64,000 nt of DNA from Conchocele bisecta (GCA_029237695.1 CM055275.1:12970899-13034898), one strand, 5' to 3'; positions 34,346 to 45,865 are shown, counted from the stretch's first letter. Numbers and translations are program-made. The notes: generated from the letters alone by a model not told the origin.

Positions 34346-35149
34346 AAAATTCAGCGCTTACGCTGAATTCAAATCAAATACAAAATACTAGCTTAATAAA
34401 TAGACGCTGAAGGCTACTGTGTTTGCGGCCAGTGAATTCTGGTCATGGTAGCCACAGGCGCAGTTCGAACAGTGTTATGATCAGATGGAGGACAACAATT
34501 ATTTCAAATTCATAAAAAAATGTTTGCTGTCCGAAAATTTAGCTTATTCTAAAAGAGCCAAAATTAAATGCAATATTAATTCGGGACAGAAAAAAATGAT
34601 ATGGTATAGACAGTACCTCAAACTTAAAAAAGCAGTAACAAACTGTCTGTGTATATATTATTTAAAGACGGACACTTTAATCGTTGTTAAGTTTCTGTCA
34701 GTTTATAGCTATTTTTTATTAAAATCATAAAATTGTGAAAAAATTAAAATCACAAACATAATGCAGAAGACAAATACCAAGGCGAGGTTTGAAGCACTGA
34801 CCCTTTCGGAATTGGTGATTAAATTATAGAAGTCGGCGACTATTGCACCATTTACGACGGTTACATTTGTACAGAAGTATTATCAGTATTACACAAACAT
34901 TTGAACGTAATAATTATTAAACTATTTGCTACTCCGTCTACGACGATAACGTTACAGCGATACGTTATTGGAATAACATGTATTAGTACCCATAACATAA
35001 CAAAGTAATGTCTCATTATATATCACAGGAGATAGATTAAAACTATACATACTAATAAACAGAACAATCCGCTTGGGTCGTATGAAAATAGTTCCCGTGG
35101 TAGTTGTGTATATTGATTATTTCCCTTGCCGAAAGTAGTTCACTGATTT

Positions 35150-35653
35150 ATTAATTCCAAATAAGACGTGTTTGCGTAATGGGCAGGGGTAGAAGTAGGG
35201 TGGTGAAGGTGGGGTGGGGTGAGGGTATAACTATATGTGTAGGGTTGTCCCGTTGCACATGCTCGCACTACCCCGACCGATCCAATGCGACATCCGAACC
35301 ACCAGTTAGTTGTCTGATCGTTGAACGAGAAAACGTTTTTACACCAATATGTAGCAAGGAAGCAAGGAATTACCATTCAACAAGAGAGATGTAGTGATGC
35401 TACCAAAGCATCTACCAACGACGTCGACCATTTGTTGTCTGATCAAATCAAATCTCGGACATTTGAGGAGAAAATGCTCATTGTCTTCGACTTCGCCACA
35501 TGCACACAGTGGATTACCTACAATGTGTTTCGTGAATAAGTGCTGGTGCAAACCACTAGATTTCGTTCGTAGCCGTGTGTGATAACTTTGCCCAAGTCTG
35601 TTGCCAAAGTAGAAGTATGGCATTGGTTTGACAAGATCTGAGAATTTCGACAA
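35150..35653 (-). pseudogene. 5'-truncated LINE tail (RT C-terminus plus 3' UTR)
   Basis: A minus-strand frame (35339-35653) encodes the C-terminus of a non-LTR retrotransposon polymerase: YFYFGNRLGQSYHTRLR then PLCACGEVEDNEHFLLKCPR, the C-x-C...H...C knuckle that follows the RT domain in Jockey/CR1-like LINEs. Sequence 35150-35338 would be its 3' UTR. Nothing of the RT core or endonuclease is present, as expected for 5' truncation on insertion. Confidence 0.7.
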
Positions 35654-35916
35654 TTGTTATGCCATTTGCGAGTAATGTCACAGTGTTTGTTAATATTTTT
35701 CATGAGGTACAAACTCACATAAAATGGGTTTTAACAGTTTAATAACACAGTGTAATAGAAATCGTAATGTACTAGTGTAATAAATAAGCAAATCAGGCCG
35801 CTGCAGAAATCATAGTAGATGATCAGTACAGTTTTAATGTATAATACTGTGCTTATGCAATAAATATAATCTAACATTTGTGTTGATTTAATATGATATT
35901 TATTTAACTCGCTGAC

Positions 35917-35992
35917 TGATTTCATAAGAAACTCGGCATAGCCTCGTCTCCTATGAAATCAGTAAACGCGTTTAATATCATAATAAATGGTC
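35917..35992. mobile_element. Foldback, GACTGATTTCATAAGAAACT type
   Basis: TGACTGATTTCATA(A/G)GA and its complement form a hairpin, with outer AT-rich arms ATATTTATT / AATAAATGG. A relative with altered arms lies at 41766-41872. Confidence 0.65.
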
Positions 35993-36217
35993 ACTCGTGT
36001 AAGATCCGCTATTTCAACCATCCTTACGGATTCATATCTAGGTTGTCAAACATACTGCGAGTCGCGCCTGGGGCCAAGTGATTCGATGACTGAGCATTTC
36101 GTAATTGTTTACGTCGTTTACGAACAATATCAACTTTGTTGTAAATTTTCTTTCACGAAATATCGCACAAAAGCACGTGGCCTGCCTCACACGAGAACTG
36201 CCCATGTCAACTATAGG

Positions 36218-36510
36218 CGTAGTTAATGGGATTTGTGATCAGTGATCAAATAGCACACTCCTGTAGCCTGGTGACAATCTATGTTGCTTGTTACATGTAG
36301 AAGCTTGACGGATGCTTCGTTGGAATGGTGAACAGTGCGGATCCTGATCAGACTGTACGGATGCACAGGCTGATCTATATCTACCATTTATCCAGTCGCA
36401 GTCACATATATAGCTGAAATACGTAGCCAGAAATATGCAGATAAAATGCATGTTTGTCCATTATTTATTCTGTTGCTGTTTTTGATCAAATAGCACACTC
36501 CTGTGGCCTG
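36218..36510. repeat. Dispersed repeat with GATCAAATAGCACAC
   Basis: GATCAAATAGCACACTCCTG occurs twice (36244 and 36485). Between them are GATCCTGATCAGACTGTACG and GCTGATCTATATCTACCA blocks that recur at 46290-46555. This is a MITE-like family common in the right half of the window; fragments also occur near 48375, 49400, 52870, 59000 and 63270. Confidence 0.65.
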
Positions 36511-36635
36511 ATGAGTTTCCATTTGATATGAGATTTATGAAACGAGTCAAGCACAATTTATGCACCGAGCCCCTGGCGATGTGCATAACATTTCTGACGA
36601 GTTTCATAAATCGTATATTAAATGGAAACGAGTTT
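36510..36635. mobile_element. Foldback element, TTTCCATTTGATAT arms
   Basis: GAGTTTCCATTTGATATGAG and its complement enclose ATTTATGAAACGAGTCA and its complement, with a roughly 30-bp loop. Confidence 0.7.
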
Positions 36636-37104
36636 GAGATTCTGTTTATCACATGACTTGACACTCCAAATAGCAGAAAACTTCCGATGCGTTTTAGTGA
36701 GAAGACACTATGAAACACTTCATATTACCTAACCGGAAAACATTTCAATGACGTTTAAAATACGATGACGTCAACGTCAAAACAATGTTGCTTTGTCGCG
36801 GCATTAGTGACGTCTTAAGGAACGTATTTGTTTTGTTCATTTTCCATTATCGTTGGTGCATAATATGAATACGTATTTAGGGTGATGCGGCCAGCCAATC
36901 AACTTCGCTGCAGGTGTTATTACACGTGTGTAATATCACATTTATTAAATGGGTTACAAAGCGTCATAACAAAGTTTTCATGTGATAAATGACACTATGT
37001 CCCTGAGTATCACCACTTCATCCGATAAGTATTGCCTCATCAGTTACTGATATATGTAATATGATGGCATATTTCTGCCATCTACTTAACGTGATAACGT
37101 GATA

Positions 37105-37570
37105 GTTAAGTCGTCTTAATTCACCGTACAAGTCGTCTTAACTACATAATTTCCGTGTCCAGACAAGATAAATTTGATGCGTTAGCTAACACAAAATCTA
37201 GTCCAAAAATACGTGATACTGCTCACTAGTGACATCAATTTTAGTATTGTTTATCTCGTGTTGACCAGTTAGTAAGTCGTCTTGATGCGTCATGACGACT
37301 TACTAACTGGTCAACACGAGATAAACTATATTAGGTCGTTTCATAGTTTTTTTGCGACGAGAAAACGTTTGAAGATTGAAATAAATATCGATGTCACTAG
37401 TGGGTAATATCACGTCTTTGACAACATCTCACGATACAGTAGTTATCGCGCCCCACTTATCTAGTACTGACCAGCTAGTAAGACACATTGACGCGATAAT
37501 TATATAGTTAATACGTCTTATAAGGTGTAGTAAGACGACTGAACACTAGTCTACGAAATGAGCAATTAAG
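37105..37570. mobile_element. Foldback with AAGTCGTCTTA motifs
   Basis: A perfect core hairpin (37251-37328) pairs GTTTATCTCGTGTTGACCAG with its complement around CTTGATGCGTCATGACG. Outer arms carry AAGTCGTCTTAA on the left and TAAGACGACT on the right. The AGTCGTCTT motif occurs several times per arm. Confidence 0.7.
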
Positions 37571-37794
37571 ACGTGGATTTTCGCGGTCTTTATTACGATG
37601 CGTCATTTCAGCGACGTCATTCAGTGATGACATGTGGCGTCGTTCGACCAAGGAAACGTCCGTTTTAAATTCGGTGTAACCCGGATATTGGTATCATGTC
37701 AATGCCTGATACGACATTATGCTATCAGTATGTATTCGGCCAATTGAAAGCTCGTTAACTGATAAAAGGTCGTATTCGTGCATGAGCAACTTAC

Positions 37795-37950
37795 GCTGTA
37801 TTCCCCACTTCTTGCGATTCTTCCTGTTTTTCTTGGCCTTGTATTTTCGCTTCCTTTGTCTCCGGGTTCCGACCGGTCTGGCCCCTGGATTAACGTTATG
37901 GCCAGTAGATATCATTTTCATATCCGAAATCGATGGCGGTGGCTGCATGT
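37795..37950 (-). CDS. Coding exon with dibasic-rich segment, minus-strand gene
   Basis: The acceptor CAATTATTTTGTAG and donor ATACAGC|GTAAGT bound 156 bp: two bases completing an incoming codon, 51 full codons, one base out. The exit phase fits the exon at 32519-32638. The peptide begins MQPPPSISDMKMISTG and contains a strikingly basic run, RRQRKRKYKAKKNRKNRKKW, with R-x-K-R sites that a furin-type protease could cut. I do not recognise a domain. The entry phase requires an upstream exon ending in phase 1, which I have not identified. Confidence 0.7.
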
Positions 37951-38039
37951 CTACAAAATAATTGATTGCGAAGTTGTGCTGCGTGTCTACAATACAATTC
38001 CTTAATAATCACAGGGGAATTTATGTTGCGTGTCTATAT

Positions 38040-38360
38040 GTGAATTCCTTGAAACTTTCTGTAGACGTTCTGCTGCGTGACAACACGACTTCCTTGATAA
38101 TTGCTGGAGACATGAGACGTGCCCGATTGCGTGTCTGAAAGATAATTTCTTGATACTTCCTGAAGAAATGAGACGTGCCCTTGATCATTCCTGAAGAAAT
38201 GAGACGTGCCCGAGTGCTTCGACATGCAAGATAATTCCTTGATAATTCCTGGAGAAATGAGACGTACCCTCGTGCGTGTCTACCAGATTAGACCTTGATA
38301 CTTCCTGAAGAAATTAGACGTGCCCGCGTGCGTTTCTGCAAGATAATTCCTTGATAATTA
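38040..38360. repeat. ~58-bp tandem repeat, five to six units
   Basis: Units contain CCTTGATAATTCCTG, GAGAAATGAGACGTGCCC and GTGCGTGTCTACAAGA. The GAGACGT box recurs at about 38113, 38170, 38201, 38259 and (altered) 38316. One unit is half length. Confidence 0.8.
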
Positions 38361-38776
38361 CCGTAGAAGTTGCATTACATTGTTGCAGGGCTTACGTTGT
38401 GTGTGGATTGCATTTTAATGGAGACCATATGTTATGAGTATTTCAACGAGTTAAGTGACCTACATCAGTTTATTAAACCTAACTACATTATGATTGTACA
38501 TGCAGGGTTTATGTTGCGTGTGGATTGTATTATTTTAATGGAGACCATATACATGTATATAGTAAAATTAATGTAATTATCTCACCCCGCCTCATACCCG
38601 TGAGTTTCATTAAGTCACAGGTGTCAAGCAGGCCAGCTGGTCACAAGAGCGTTCAATACAAATACTATGTGTATATGTAAATCTGCTGTTTCAATGGAGC
38701 AGATTATCGAAGTACCCAAAGTACTGCATATGTATGCTCAAATTACACGATATTTCCGACGGAAATGTAAAAATAA

Positions 38777-38928
38777 CGTTCGACCATGTCCTGCCGTGGG
38801 TAAACGTTTGCCCTGGCACTCGGGAACTGTTTGAACCCGTGACCTACGGACTTGGGGTTCAGAGAGTTCTCTCGCGTCACGGCAAACATTTACACACGGC
38901 TGGACTTTTTCGAACCTTATAGTAGCTG
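38777..38928. mobile_element. Foldback made of two inverted GTTCAAACAGTTC arms
   Basis: The left arm GTTCGACCATGTCCTGCC to CTGTTTGAACCC pairs with the right arm GGGTTCAGAGAGTTC to AAAAGTCCAGCC-type sequence with about 80% identity by eye. A solo arm lies at 47392-47456. Confidence 0.65.
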
Positions 38929-39027
38929 ACTTCAGGTCCCACTGTTGGGTCCGTTTATTCCATAACACTTGGTGGAATTCCTATTTAGTAGTCGTACATG
39001 GAATATAGGGTTAACTGTATTGTCATT

Positions 39028-39155
39028 TTCAAATTTGCGGCGTATATCAGAAAATGATAGGTCGAAAAATCTGTTTAATGGCGACGTGCTGCGCATATCA
39101 GAAAATGATTGGTCGGAAAATCTGTTTAATGGCGACGCGCTAGCGGAGCCATTAA
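39028..39155. repeat. 64-bp direct duplication
   Basis: ATATCAGAAAATGATAGGTC to CTGTTTAATGGCGACG is repeated once with few changes (about 39044-39087 and 39095-39138). Confidence 0.75.
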
Positions 39156-39406
39156 ACATGTCTTCCGACCTATTAAACTATTATATTAAACTAATTTGCG
39201 ACCGTTCATCAACAATGATATACCTGTAATGTATGGCCATCAGCCAATCAGATTGCGTGAAATGTATAGAGTGCATTAGAATGCAGATGTAACACCCCTG
39301 AACTAACATGCACCATAATAAATACAAATGTTCAGGAGGTCTGTTCCTGACCAAACAATACAAGTATGCATTTAAGCATTGATTGTATCAATAATTACCA
39401 GACTGG

Positions 39407-39617
39407 GGTCCGTTTCACTAAACTTTGTACCATAAACAAGTTTGTACGAACATTTCTATAAATTTCCTTTCACACATTAATGCTGTTCATTGATGATACA
39501 TGTTTCCACCTATGGATGGAGCTCAGTCTGAATGATTGCACCAACATTTTAGTGTGTTGCTGTGGATTTATGTTGAGCTTACAAACTTCTTAGTCGAAGT
39601 TTAGTGAAACGGGCCTC
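39407..39617. mobile_element. MITE, GTTTCACTAAACTT family, copy 2
   Basis: The termini GGGTCCGTTTCACTAAACTT and AAGTTTAGTGAAACGGGCC are inverted repeats of about 18 bp. The interior differs from copies 1 and 3, so this may be a different subfamily using the same ends. Confidence 0.78.
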
Positions 39618-39867
39618 TGATGAGTTATCGTGAACATTACTCTCTCGAATCCTGACTGGCAAGTCATATTCCTTAGCAACCGGGCCTAATTCGCACGAGA
39701 TATAATGTGTTGTTTACATTTTTTTAAGGTGGCGGAAAACGAAACATAAACTACATAAATGCATGCAAATATGCATCTGCAAAAGAGGAAACTTACTAAT
39801 AGTACACTTAGTAGATAGTTACACTTATAATTTGCCACTTACAATGTACAATATTTATTTTCACCAG

Positions 39868-40326
39868 ACATCGTAACCAAGGTGCATAATCACGTGGTTA
39901 CAACAACAACAAAAACAATAGCTGAATGTGTTGAACTCTCGCGCACTCCAAAGTAAGTATTATTTGATATTTCCTTAATATGCAACTGATTTTGATGAAA
40001 TATGGCGCAGCAAACGCGTCTTCATGAGCTGCAATTTGGTGGCCCCGGGAGTTCGGCACATACTTATGTCGTTTTTGTGAAGAATCGATGTCCGTGTCGG
40101 TGGACACGGAAATCAATTCTTCGCAAAAATGACATAAATATAGGCCAAAGTACAGATACCCCCAAATGCAGCTTAACAAGACGCGTTTGATGCGCCATAT
40201 TTAATCAAAATCCGTTACATAATAAGGACTCAATACAAGAATATGTACTTTGAATCGGAGGGCTTCTGCAAGTTTCAGTACTTGTTGTTACTATTTTAAC
40301 CACGTGATCATACACCTTGGTAACTG
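39868..40326. mobile_element. Foldback MITE, ATCACGTGGT family, copy 2
   Basis: The ends ACCAAGGTGCATAATCACG and CGTGATCATACACCTTGGT are clear inverted repeats. Inner arms TTTTGATGAAATATGGCGCA / TGCGCCATATTTAATCAAAA and a central TCCGTGTC hairpin match the copy at 5274-5706. Confidence 0.8.
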
Positions 40327-40805
40327 TACACAATGCACATATACCAAGCAGGTAACAGGGACGCATTGATAGATGATTTGACTTCAGCGACTAATAGTAT
40401 TGCAAATAAAAGAGTTCGTCTAATTTGTTGCCATGTCAGGGACCATTTGCTGCCTGTAGTGGTCTGAATATGACTGCATTAGTTAAAATAGACTGTTTCC
40501 AAGATCGTATGATCATTTGTGTGCACATGTACTGTTTGATTATAAAATACATTGCGCCTTTTTACATACATGTACTGTAAACGTGTAATTTGGCTTGCGA
40601 ACTTGGTCGACAAAATGGGTCATGTCATTCAGGTCGCGATGACAGTTTTCCAAATCTTTCAACCTATTGTTTTCTATTCAGCATTGTGTAGCAGAGTGTC
40701 TGGTGAGTACAGTGGTACACATCTGCATTATATTAAACTTTTTGAAGTGTATTTTAAAAAATCCGGAAAAAACTGCTTGCATGTATGAACTAGCAGCAAA
40801 GCGGG

Positions 40806-40952
40806 CGAATTAATTCACATCCGATGTTGTGGTGATACGGGTCACAGCGGCGGCATCCCCGTGACTTACAAAACATACATGTATGTTTTGTAAGTCGCGG
40901 GGAAGCCGCCGCTGTAACCCACAACACCACAACATCGGACGTGAATTAATAT
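40806..40952. mobile_element. Near-perfect 147-bp palindrome
   Basis: The arms start GCGAATTAATTCACATCCGA and are complementary to the right end with only a few mismatches. The centre is AAAACATACATGTATGTTTT with no loop. It would extrude readily as a cruciform. Confidence 0.8.
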
Positions 40953-41234
40953 AGAGCGCTAATTACAACGCGGTTTGCTTGTGCGGGGTGGTTGGTCATA
41001 CACTCAGGCCGTCTCCGCGAAATGATAGGTTCGCTTATAATTTGCCACGTACAATACGTTTGGCTCACCCCTCGTGGCGGCACACAATGAACACTTACAT
41101 CTACTAAACATAGTGGGCGAGTTAAATCGCGGTCCGCTGTTGATGGATGATGGGTCAAGATCAGGCCATCCCCGTGAGTTGTATTGCCTTTGGGGCTTAT
41201 GCATCTGTTGATGAAAACATACATAGAGGATGAA

Positions 41235-41345
41235 ATACCATTATTGTCTTTTGGGGAGGTGTACACGATATTTACGGACCTGAGGTGAATATGATTTTCG
41301 AAGGTCCGTAAATCTCGTGTGCACCGACCCAACAGACAATAATTA
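41235..41345. mobile_element. Foldback, ATTATTGTCTTTTGGG arms
   Basis: CATTATTGTCTTTTGGGG and GACCCAACAGACAATAATTA are inverted, as are GTGTACACGATATTTACGGA and TCCGTAAATCTCGTGTGCAC, around a 30-bp loop. Confidence 0.7.
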
Positions 41346-41765
41346 TGTTATTATATGACCCATATTACAGAATGTACATGATACAACAACGCATGATATG
41401 TATCATGCTTTAGATGCGTGATTATTGATACGCGCATGCTGTTATACCTGAATATCAGTCCGGGACTCGTCTCGTTGCACGATACGAGTCCGAGAATGAT
41501 ATTAGAAATGTGATATTCACCTGATGCACGTACATGTGTACAATAAAAAGGTTATTTGATTTGAATGTGGATATCTGCCACTCGTCCTAAAGTCTAGCAA
41601 TATCGCACACTGCGGAACTCGTGCATACATCCATCCACATACAAGTAAAATAACCTAATACAGTGTAAGAATTTGTTCTGGAGAAGGATGCAACCGCACT
41701 CCTTTCCAAGCTCGATCCATAATGCGCACCCATCGGCAAGAGCCTAGCAACGCCACTGGTACGTG

Positions 41766-41872
41766 TATTCGTTAAGCTCGTTGACTGATTGCACAAGAAA
41801 CTCAGCAGATTGTCGTTCCGTTTGCAATCAGTGAACTCGCTTACTAACTATCATAGTAAATCATCGATCATG
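41766..41872. mobile_element. Foldback related to 35917-35992
   Basis: AGCTCGTTGACTGATTGCAC and complement GCAATCAGTGAACTCGCTTA form the stem; the loop contains AGAAACTCAGCAGATTG. Confidence 0.6.
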
Positions 41873-41931
41873 AAATATCGTCCATCGATCGTGGCTACAT
41901 CACTGCTTGCGTTAATCTTATCCAGATATCA

Positions 41932-42320
41932 ACGTTTCTGAACATCTACTGTCAATACCAACTCGCAATCTAGCAGGTTGATTGACTGAGCCTGAGCAGT
42001 AGCACAGCTCAAGCTAAGTCAATCAGGCTGCTTGATTTAAAGCACAATATTCAAATAACAAGCTATAATACTAGTTGACAACTATATCAACCCGCAAAGT
42101 AGCAGTTTGATTGGCTGTGCCTGTGCTGTAACAGAGCTCAGACTCAGTCAATCAGGCTGATTGATTGCAAGCACAATATTCAAATATTAAGTTGTAATAC
42201 TAGTTGACAATAATATCAACTCGCAAACTAGCAGTTTTATTGGCTGTGCCTGGGCTGTACCACAGCTCAGGCTCAGTCAATCAGGCTGCTTGATTTCAAG
42301 CACATTAGTCAAGTATTATA
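41932..42320. repeat. 130-bp tandem repeat whose unit is itself a hairpin
   Basis: Three units with CAAC(T/C)CGCAA at 41959, 42088 and 42218 (periods 129 and 130). Each holds GATTG(A/G)CTG(A/T)GCCTG followed by CAG(A)GCTCA...CAGTCAATCA, an inverted pair around a GCTGTA loop. Confidence 0.82.
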
Positions 42321-42561
42321 GTGTAATAATAAAATTACTGATGTTGGCAAAATTAGCGCAGGTGGCAGGGATGGATCCAGGATTTAGATATACAGAGGGC
42401 GTGGATTCTTAAATGAAAATGTAAAATGCATTGTCGTCAACTGTCCTAGCTGCGAACAGTATCTCTTGAAATATATCCCCGTAGCGTCTGGAGTAGATTG
42501 AAAAAGTTAGTTTTCGTAATTTCAACTTTCCTAAACTGAAAACAATTCTTTTAGGAAAGTT

Positions 42562-42665
42562 TTCTCATTTCTCATCAAAAGTATATGTTGTTATCACTCA
42601 ATTGAACCGTCTCAACGAGACGGTTCAATTGAGTGGTAACACCATATATTTTGTGTGAGAAATAC
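42562..42665. mobile_element. Hairpin MITE family 3, copy 2
   Basis: The stem CACTCAATTGAACCGTCTCA and complement is flanked by TCTCATCAAAAGTATATG and its imperfect complement ending GTGTGAGAAAT. Confidence 0.82.
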
Positions 42666-42786
42666 AAACTCATCAGCTCTTTCCGCATAAATACGTGGGT
42701 TAACAACTTAACATGACACATTTTAGAGAGGGCGTACATCTCACACGCCCCCGCCTTGATCCGCACATGGGTGTTGATGTACATAC

Positions 42787-42913
42787 CTTCTGATACCCGA
42801 AGACATTGGGGGACGGAGGCGGGCTTTTGCCCGGTTCTGATTTACATACCGTCTGCGACCCGAATACATTCGGGGAACGACGCGAACTTTTACATTGTTC
42901 ATCGTTCTTGGTT
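42787..42913 (-). CDS. Candidate exon with internally duplicated SPNVFG motif
   Basis: Acceptor ATCTTTTCATTTTACAG is good. Two possible donors share GTATGT: after 42850 (64-bp exon) or after 42787 (127-bp exon). The open frame reads TKNDEQCKSSRRSPNVFGSQ, then after 12 residues repeats as SPNVFGYQK. Because the donor lies at the same place in both repeats, the exon end and its splice site appear to have been duplicated. Its phases do not join directly to the exons on either side, so other exons would be needed or the call is wrong. Confidence 0.3.
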
Positions 42914-43326
42914 CTGTAAAATGAAAAGATAGTTACTTTACTTTACGTTATGGACTAATTTATAGAACAACATCATGTGTTTCCAGTATAATAGCTTTGT
43001 AAATATTATTGAGTATCAGTATAACGTATAGCTGAACCTCTTCATCTTTGTGTAGACTATTTGCTGTGTATTTGGTTTACACCTGAGCCAACTTAGAATG
43101 GAGAAACTATCGGCCAGTTTCACCACTTGTAGCGATTGACACAGACAGTTAATAATTTGACAGATACAATAATACAATTTAGTGCAATATAATTCTGTAC
43201 AATTTCATATCCGTTATTTGTAGCCCAAATCAGTATCAAGTCTGATTAATGAGGATAAATGTGCCGATTTTTTGAAAACACAGAAGTCTGAACTGCAGCT
43301 ATCTTAGAGTGTGCATAATAATTATA

Positions 43327-43637
43327 TTTTATCCCGTCAACACAGTGCGCATGTGCCGTGAAACACGGTGCCGTGAAAAAACTTTTGATCTCCTGTCAAT
43401 ACGACCTAATCACTGCGTTTGAATATGTGCGGTGGCTGGGGTTATTGTTATCGCATTTGAAAGCTATTTGTAGGTGTTGACGGGAGAAATAGAATAGTAG
43501 GTTAGTGCCATGAATGGGAAAACATATCTGGCGTGGCACGGAAACGGGATGTGCTCGTCAGAGCCTCGCCCATCCCGTTTCCTAAGCCTTGCCAGATATA
43601 TTTTCCCATTCACGGCACGAACCTACTATTTTCTATG
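43327..43637. mobile_element. Family 1 composite MITE, copy E
   Basis: Complete two-module copy: TTTATCCCGTCAACACAG to GTGTTGACGGGAGAAAT, then AATAGTAGGTTAGTGCCA to CGGCACGAACCTACTATT. Confidence 0.87.
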
Positions 43638-43639
43638 TA

Positions 43640-44128
43640 TTAGTATATCGTACCTGTACACAGGGTATACACCATGGATACTGCAGTGTATGCAATAACG
43701 AATATGTATCTTTATGAACTTCTGCTTCTATCATAAATGTGTTGCTAGCAGAATGCATGTGGTGATACTATTGTCATACTGTACATGCAGTTCAAAAATT
43801 AGGTTAGTGGGGTGACATGATGCATTACACAGTGTACATGTAACCTGAGGTTGTATATTTTGGAAATGACACAATTATAATAACTCATGTACCAAACATG
43901 TTGTACATTTTGGCATGAGATAATTTCTGTCATTAAAATGATATATTTTATATATATATATATGTGCATGTGTATGTGCGGTTAAAACGTCAAAACATGA
44001 CGTAATGCACGTTCAAACAATTAAGTTTAGTATGCGGTATAAATTAAATACATGATTAATGCCGTCGAATATAAAATATATTCTGTTTCGCCCCTGGCCG
44101 ACAACTTAATAGGGATCGCTAAAGCTCG
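43640..44128. other. AT-rich sequence before gap, no gene seen
   Basis: It includes a (TA)n run near 43950 and nothing else I can name. It runs into the second assembly gap. Confidence 0.5.
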
Positions 44129-44628
44129 NNNNNNNNNNNNNNNNNNNNNNNNNNNNNNNNNNNNNNNNNNNNNNNNNNNNNNNNNNNNNNNNNNNNNNNN
44201 NNNNNNNNNNNNNNNNNNNNNNNNNNNNNNNNNNNNNNNNNNNNNNNNNNNNNNNNNNNNNNNNNNNNNNNNNNNNNNNNNNNNNNNNNNNNNNNNNNNN
44301 NNNNNNNNNNNNNNNNNNNNNNNNNNNNNNNNNNNNNNNNNNNNNNNNNNNNNNNNNNNNNNNNNNNNNNNNNNNNNNNNNNNNNNNNNNNNNNNNNNNN
44401 NNNNNNNNNNNNNNNNNNNNNNNNNNNNNNNNNNNNNNNNNNNNNNNNNNNNNNNNNNNNNNNNNNNNNNNNNNNNNNNNNNNNNNNNNNNNNNNNNNNN
44501 NNNNNNNNNNNNNNNNNNNNNNNNNNNNNNNNNNNNNNNNNNNNNNNNNNNNNNNNNNNNNNNNNNNNNNNNNNNNNNNNNNNNNNNNNNNNNNNNNNNN
44601 NNNNNNNNNNNNNNNNNNNNNNNNNNNN
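44129..44628. other. 500-N assembly gap
   Basis: Exactly 500 N, a default size. Unlike the first gap, its flanks do not overlap. A foldback element starts directly after it. Frames running through the N are meaningless. Confidence 0.95.
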
Positions 44629-44634
44629 TAGGCC

Positions 44635-44826
44635 GTGGAAGTGTAATAAATAGGATATTCCATTGTACATGTTTGAATAGCGGAAATAATACACTCGTGT
44701 CGGTCGGCATCCGTGCAAGCAACTCGTTCGCTACGCTCACTCGTTGCTTACGCGGAAGGCGACGCATACTCGTGTACTATTTCCCGCTATTCAAAATTTA
44801 CGATGGACTATCCTCTATTTATATGA
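44635..44826. mobile_element. Foldback element abutting the gap
   Basis: The arms TTTGAATAGCGGAAATAATA and complement enclose CACTCGTGTCGGTCGGCATC / complement and a GC-rich core AGCAACTCG...CGAGTGAGCG. The outer arms AAATAGGATATTCC / GGACTATCCTCTATTTAT complete it. The sequence beyond (44815-45060) resembles 31870-32090, another repeat relationship. Confidence 0.72.
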
Positions 44827-45384
44827 CGGAAATCAATAATCTTGAGGTCAGGGGAGATAACCGCGTTTTCTCAAAATGTTAACAACATTCATTGTTTATT
44901 CAAAGGAAGTCGATATTTATTTGTCCAATGTAATTGCTGGTTTACACACACTATACTTTGTAAGATATCGACAGCAATCATGTTTAAGTTGATACACATA
45001 CTTAATTTAAATAATTAAAACTATTCACACTGACTTCACATGCACATAAACTGGTGATCACCACGACTAACATGGTATTGACATTTTAGTTAAGACTGTG
45101 TAAAACGAATACTTTTAAAAATATTTATATAATTAGGTCCACATTTAATTTCCAAAAACATTTTGTTTACATACGTTGAGGATCCCAATTTTTGAAAGCA
45201 ACCTTCTGTTGCCGTAACAATATATAGTATTTCAATATCTATGATTGTATTGACCTTTACAAACAGCTAAACATTTATTGTGCGTTCCACTCAAAATAGA
45301 ACAGATTGTTTACTTTATAAACTAGTATTATACCACTTATATAATAGTACGTACGGAGACCCGCAGGGGACGTATAATTCTTTG

Positions 45385-45865
45385 TTATGCCCCGCCACCG
45401 AATGGCGAGGGGGCATATAGTGTTACCGTCGTCCGTACGTACGTACGTACGTCCCGAAACCTTAACGCTGGGTAAATGGCTTATAATTTATGTTTCCTTG
45501 CTTGGATCTGCTTCACATTTCACACAGGCATTGTTCCAATGGTCCTCTGTCACCTTGTGACAAATCCACATTTGTCCCGCCCGCACTAAGCCCAGGGTCA
45601 AGGTCACAGACTTGGTGCGTTCGAAACCTTAACGCTCGGGTAAATGGCTAAACATTTCTGTTTCCTGGTTCGGATCTGCTTCACATTTCACACACGCATT
45701 GCTCCAATGGTCCTCTACCGCCCTGTGACAAATCCACATTCGTCCCGCCCCCCGCTAAGCCCAGGGTCAAGGTCACAGACTTGGTGCGTTCAAAACTTTA
45801 ACACTCGGGTGAATGGCTTATAATCAAATATGCCTTGTTTTCTTTGGCTGCCAGCGGGGGCATTC
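45385..45865. repeat. Dispersed repeat with ~190-bp internal units and GTAC run
   Basis: It begins GGCGAGGGGGCATATAGTG and a (GTAC)n tract, then has two full and one partial unit of CGAAACCTTAACGCTCGGG, CTGCTTCACATTTCACAC and CCCAGGGTCAAGGTCACAGA. The inverted relative at 17706-18060 abuts the (GGAC)n satellite, so this family seems to carry a tetranucleotide run at one end. I recognise the type from mollusc genomes. Confidence 0.7.

Larger units (their letters stand above)
32639..37794 (-). other. Intron of minus-strand gene, mostly repeats
   Basis: A 5.2-kb intron between two phase-compatible exons. It holds a degenerate 84-bp repeat, a LINE tail, several foldback elements and otherwise AT-rich sequence (33000-34080 shows nothing I can name). 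A minus-strand frame around 33881-34078 has no good acceptor and is not called. Confidence 0.6.

Noticed and set aside
40680..40701. 21-bp plus-strand microexon between a good acceptor and GTGAGT
   Set aside because: Such pairs arise often by chance in 64 kb, and no flanking exon was found.
44027..44882. 185-276 codon frames across 44.0-44.9 kb
   Set aside because: They run through the 500-N gap.
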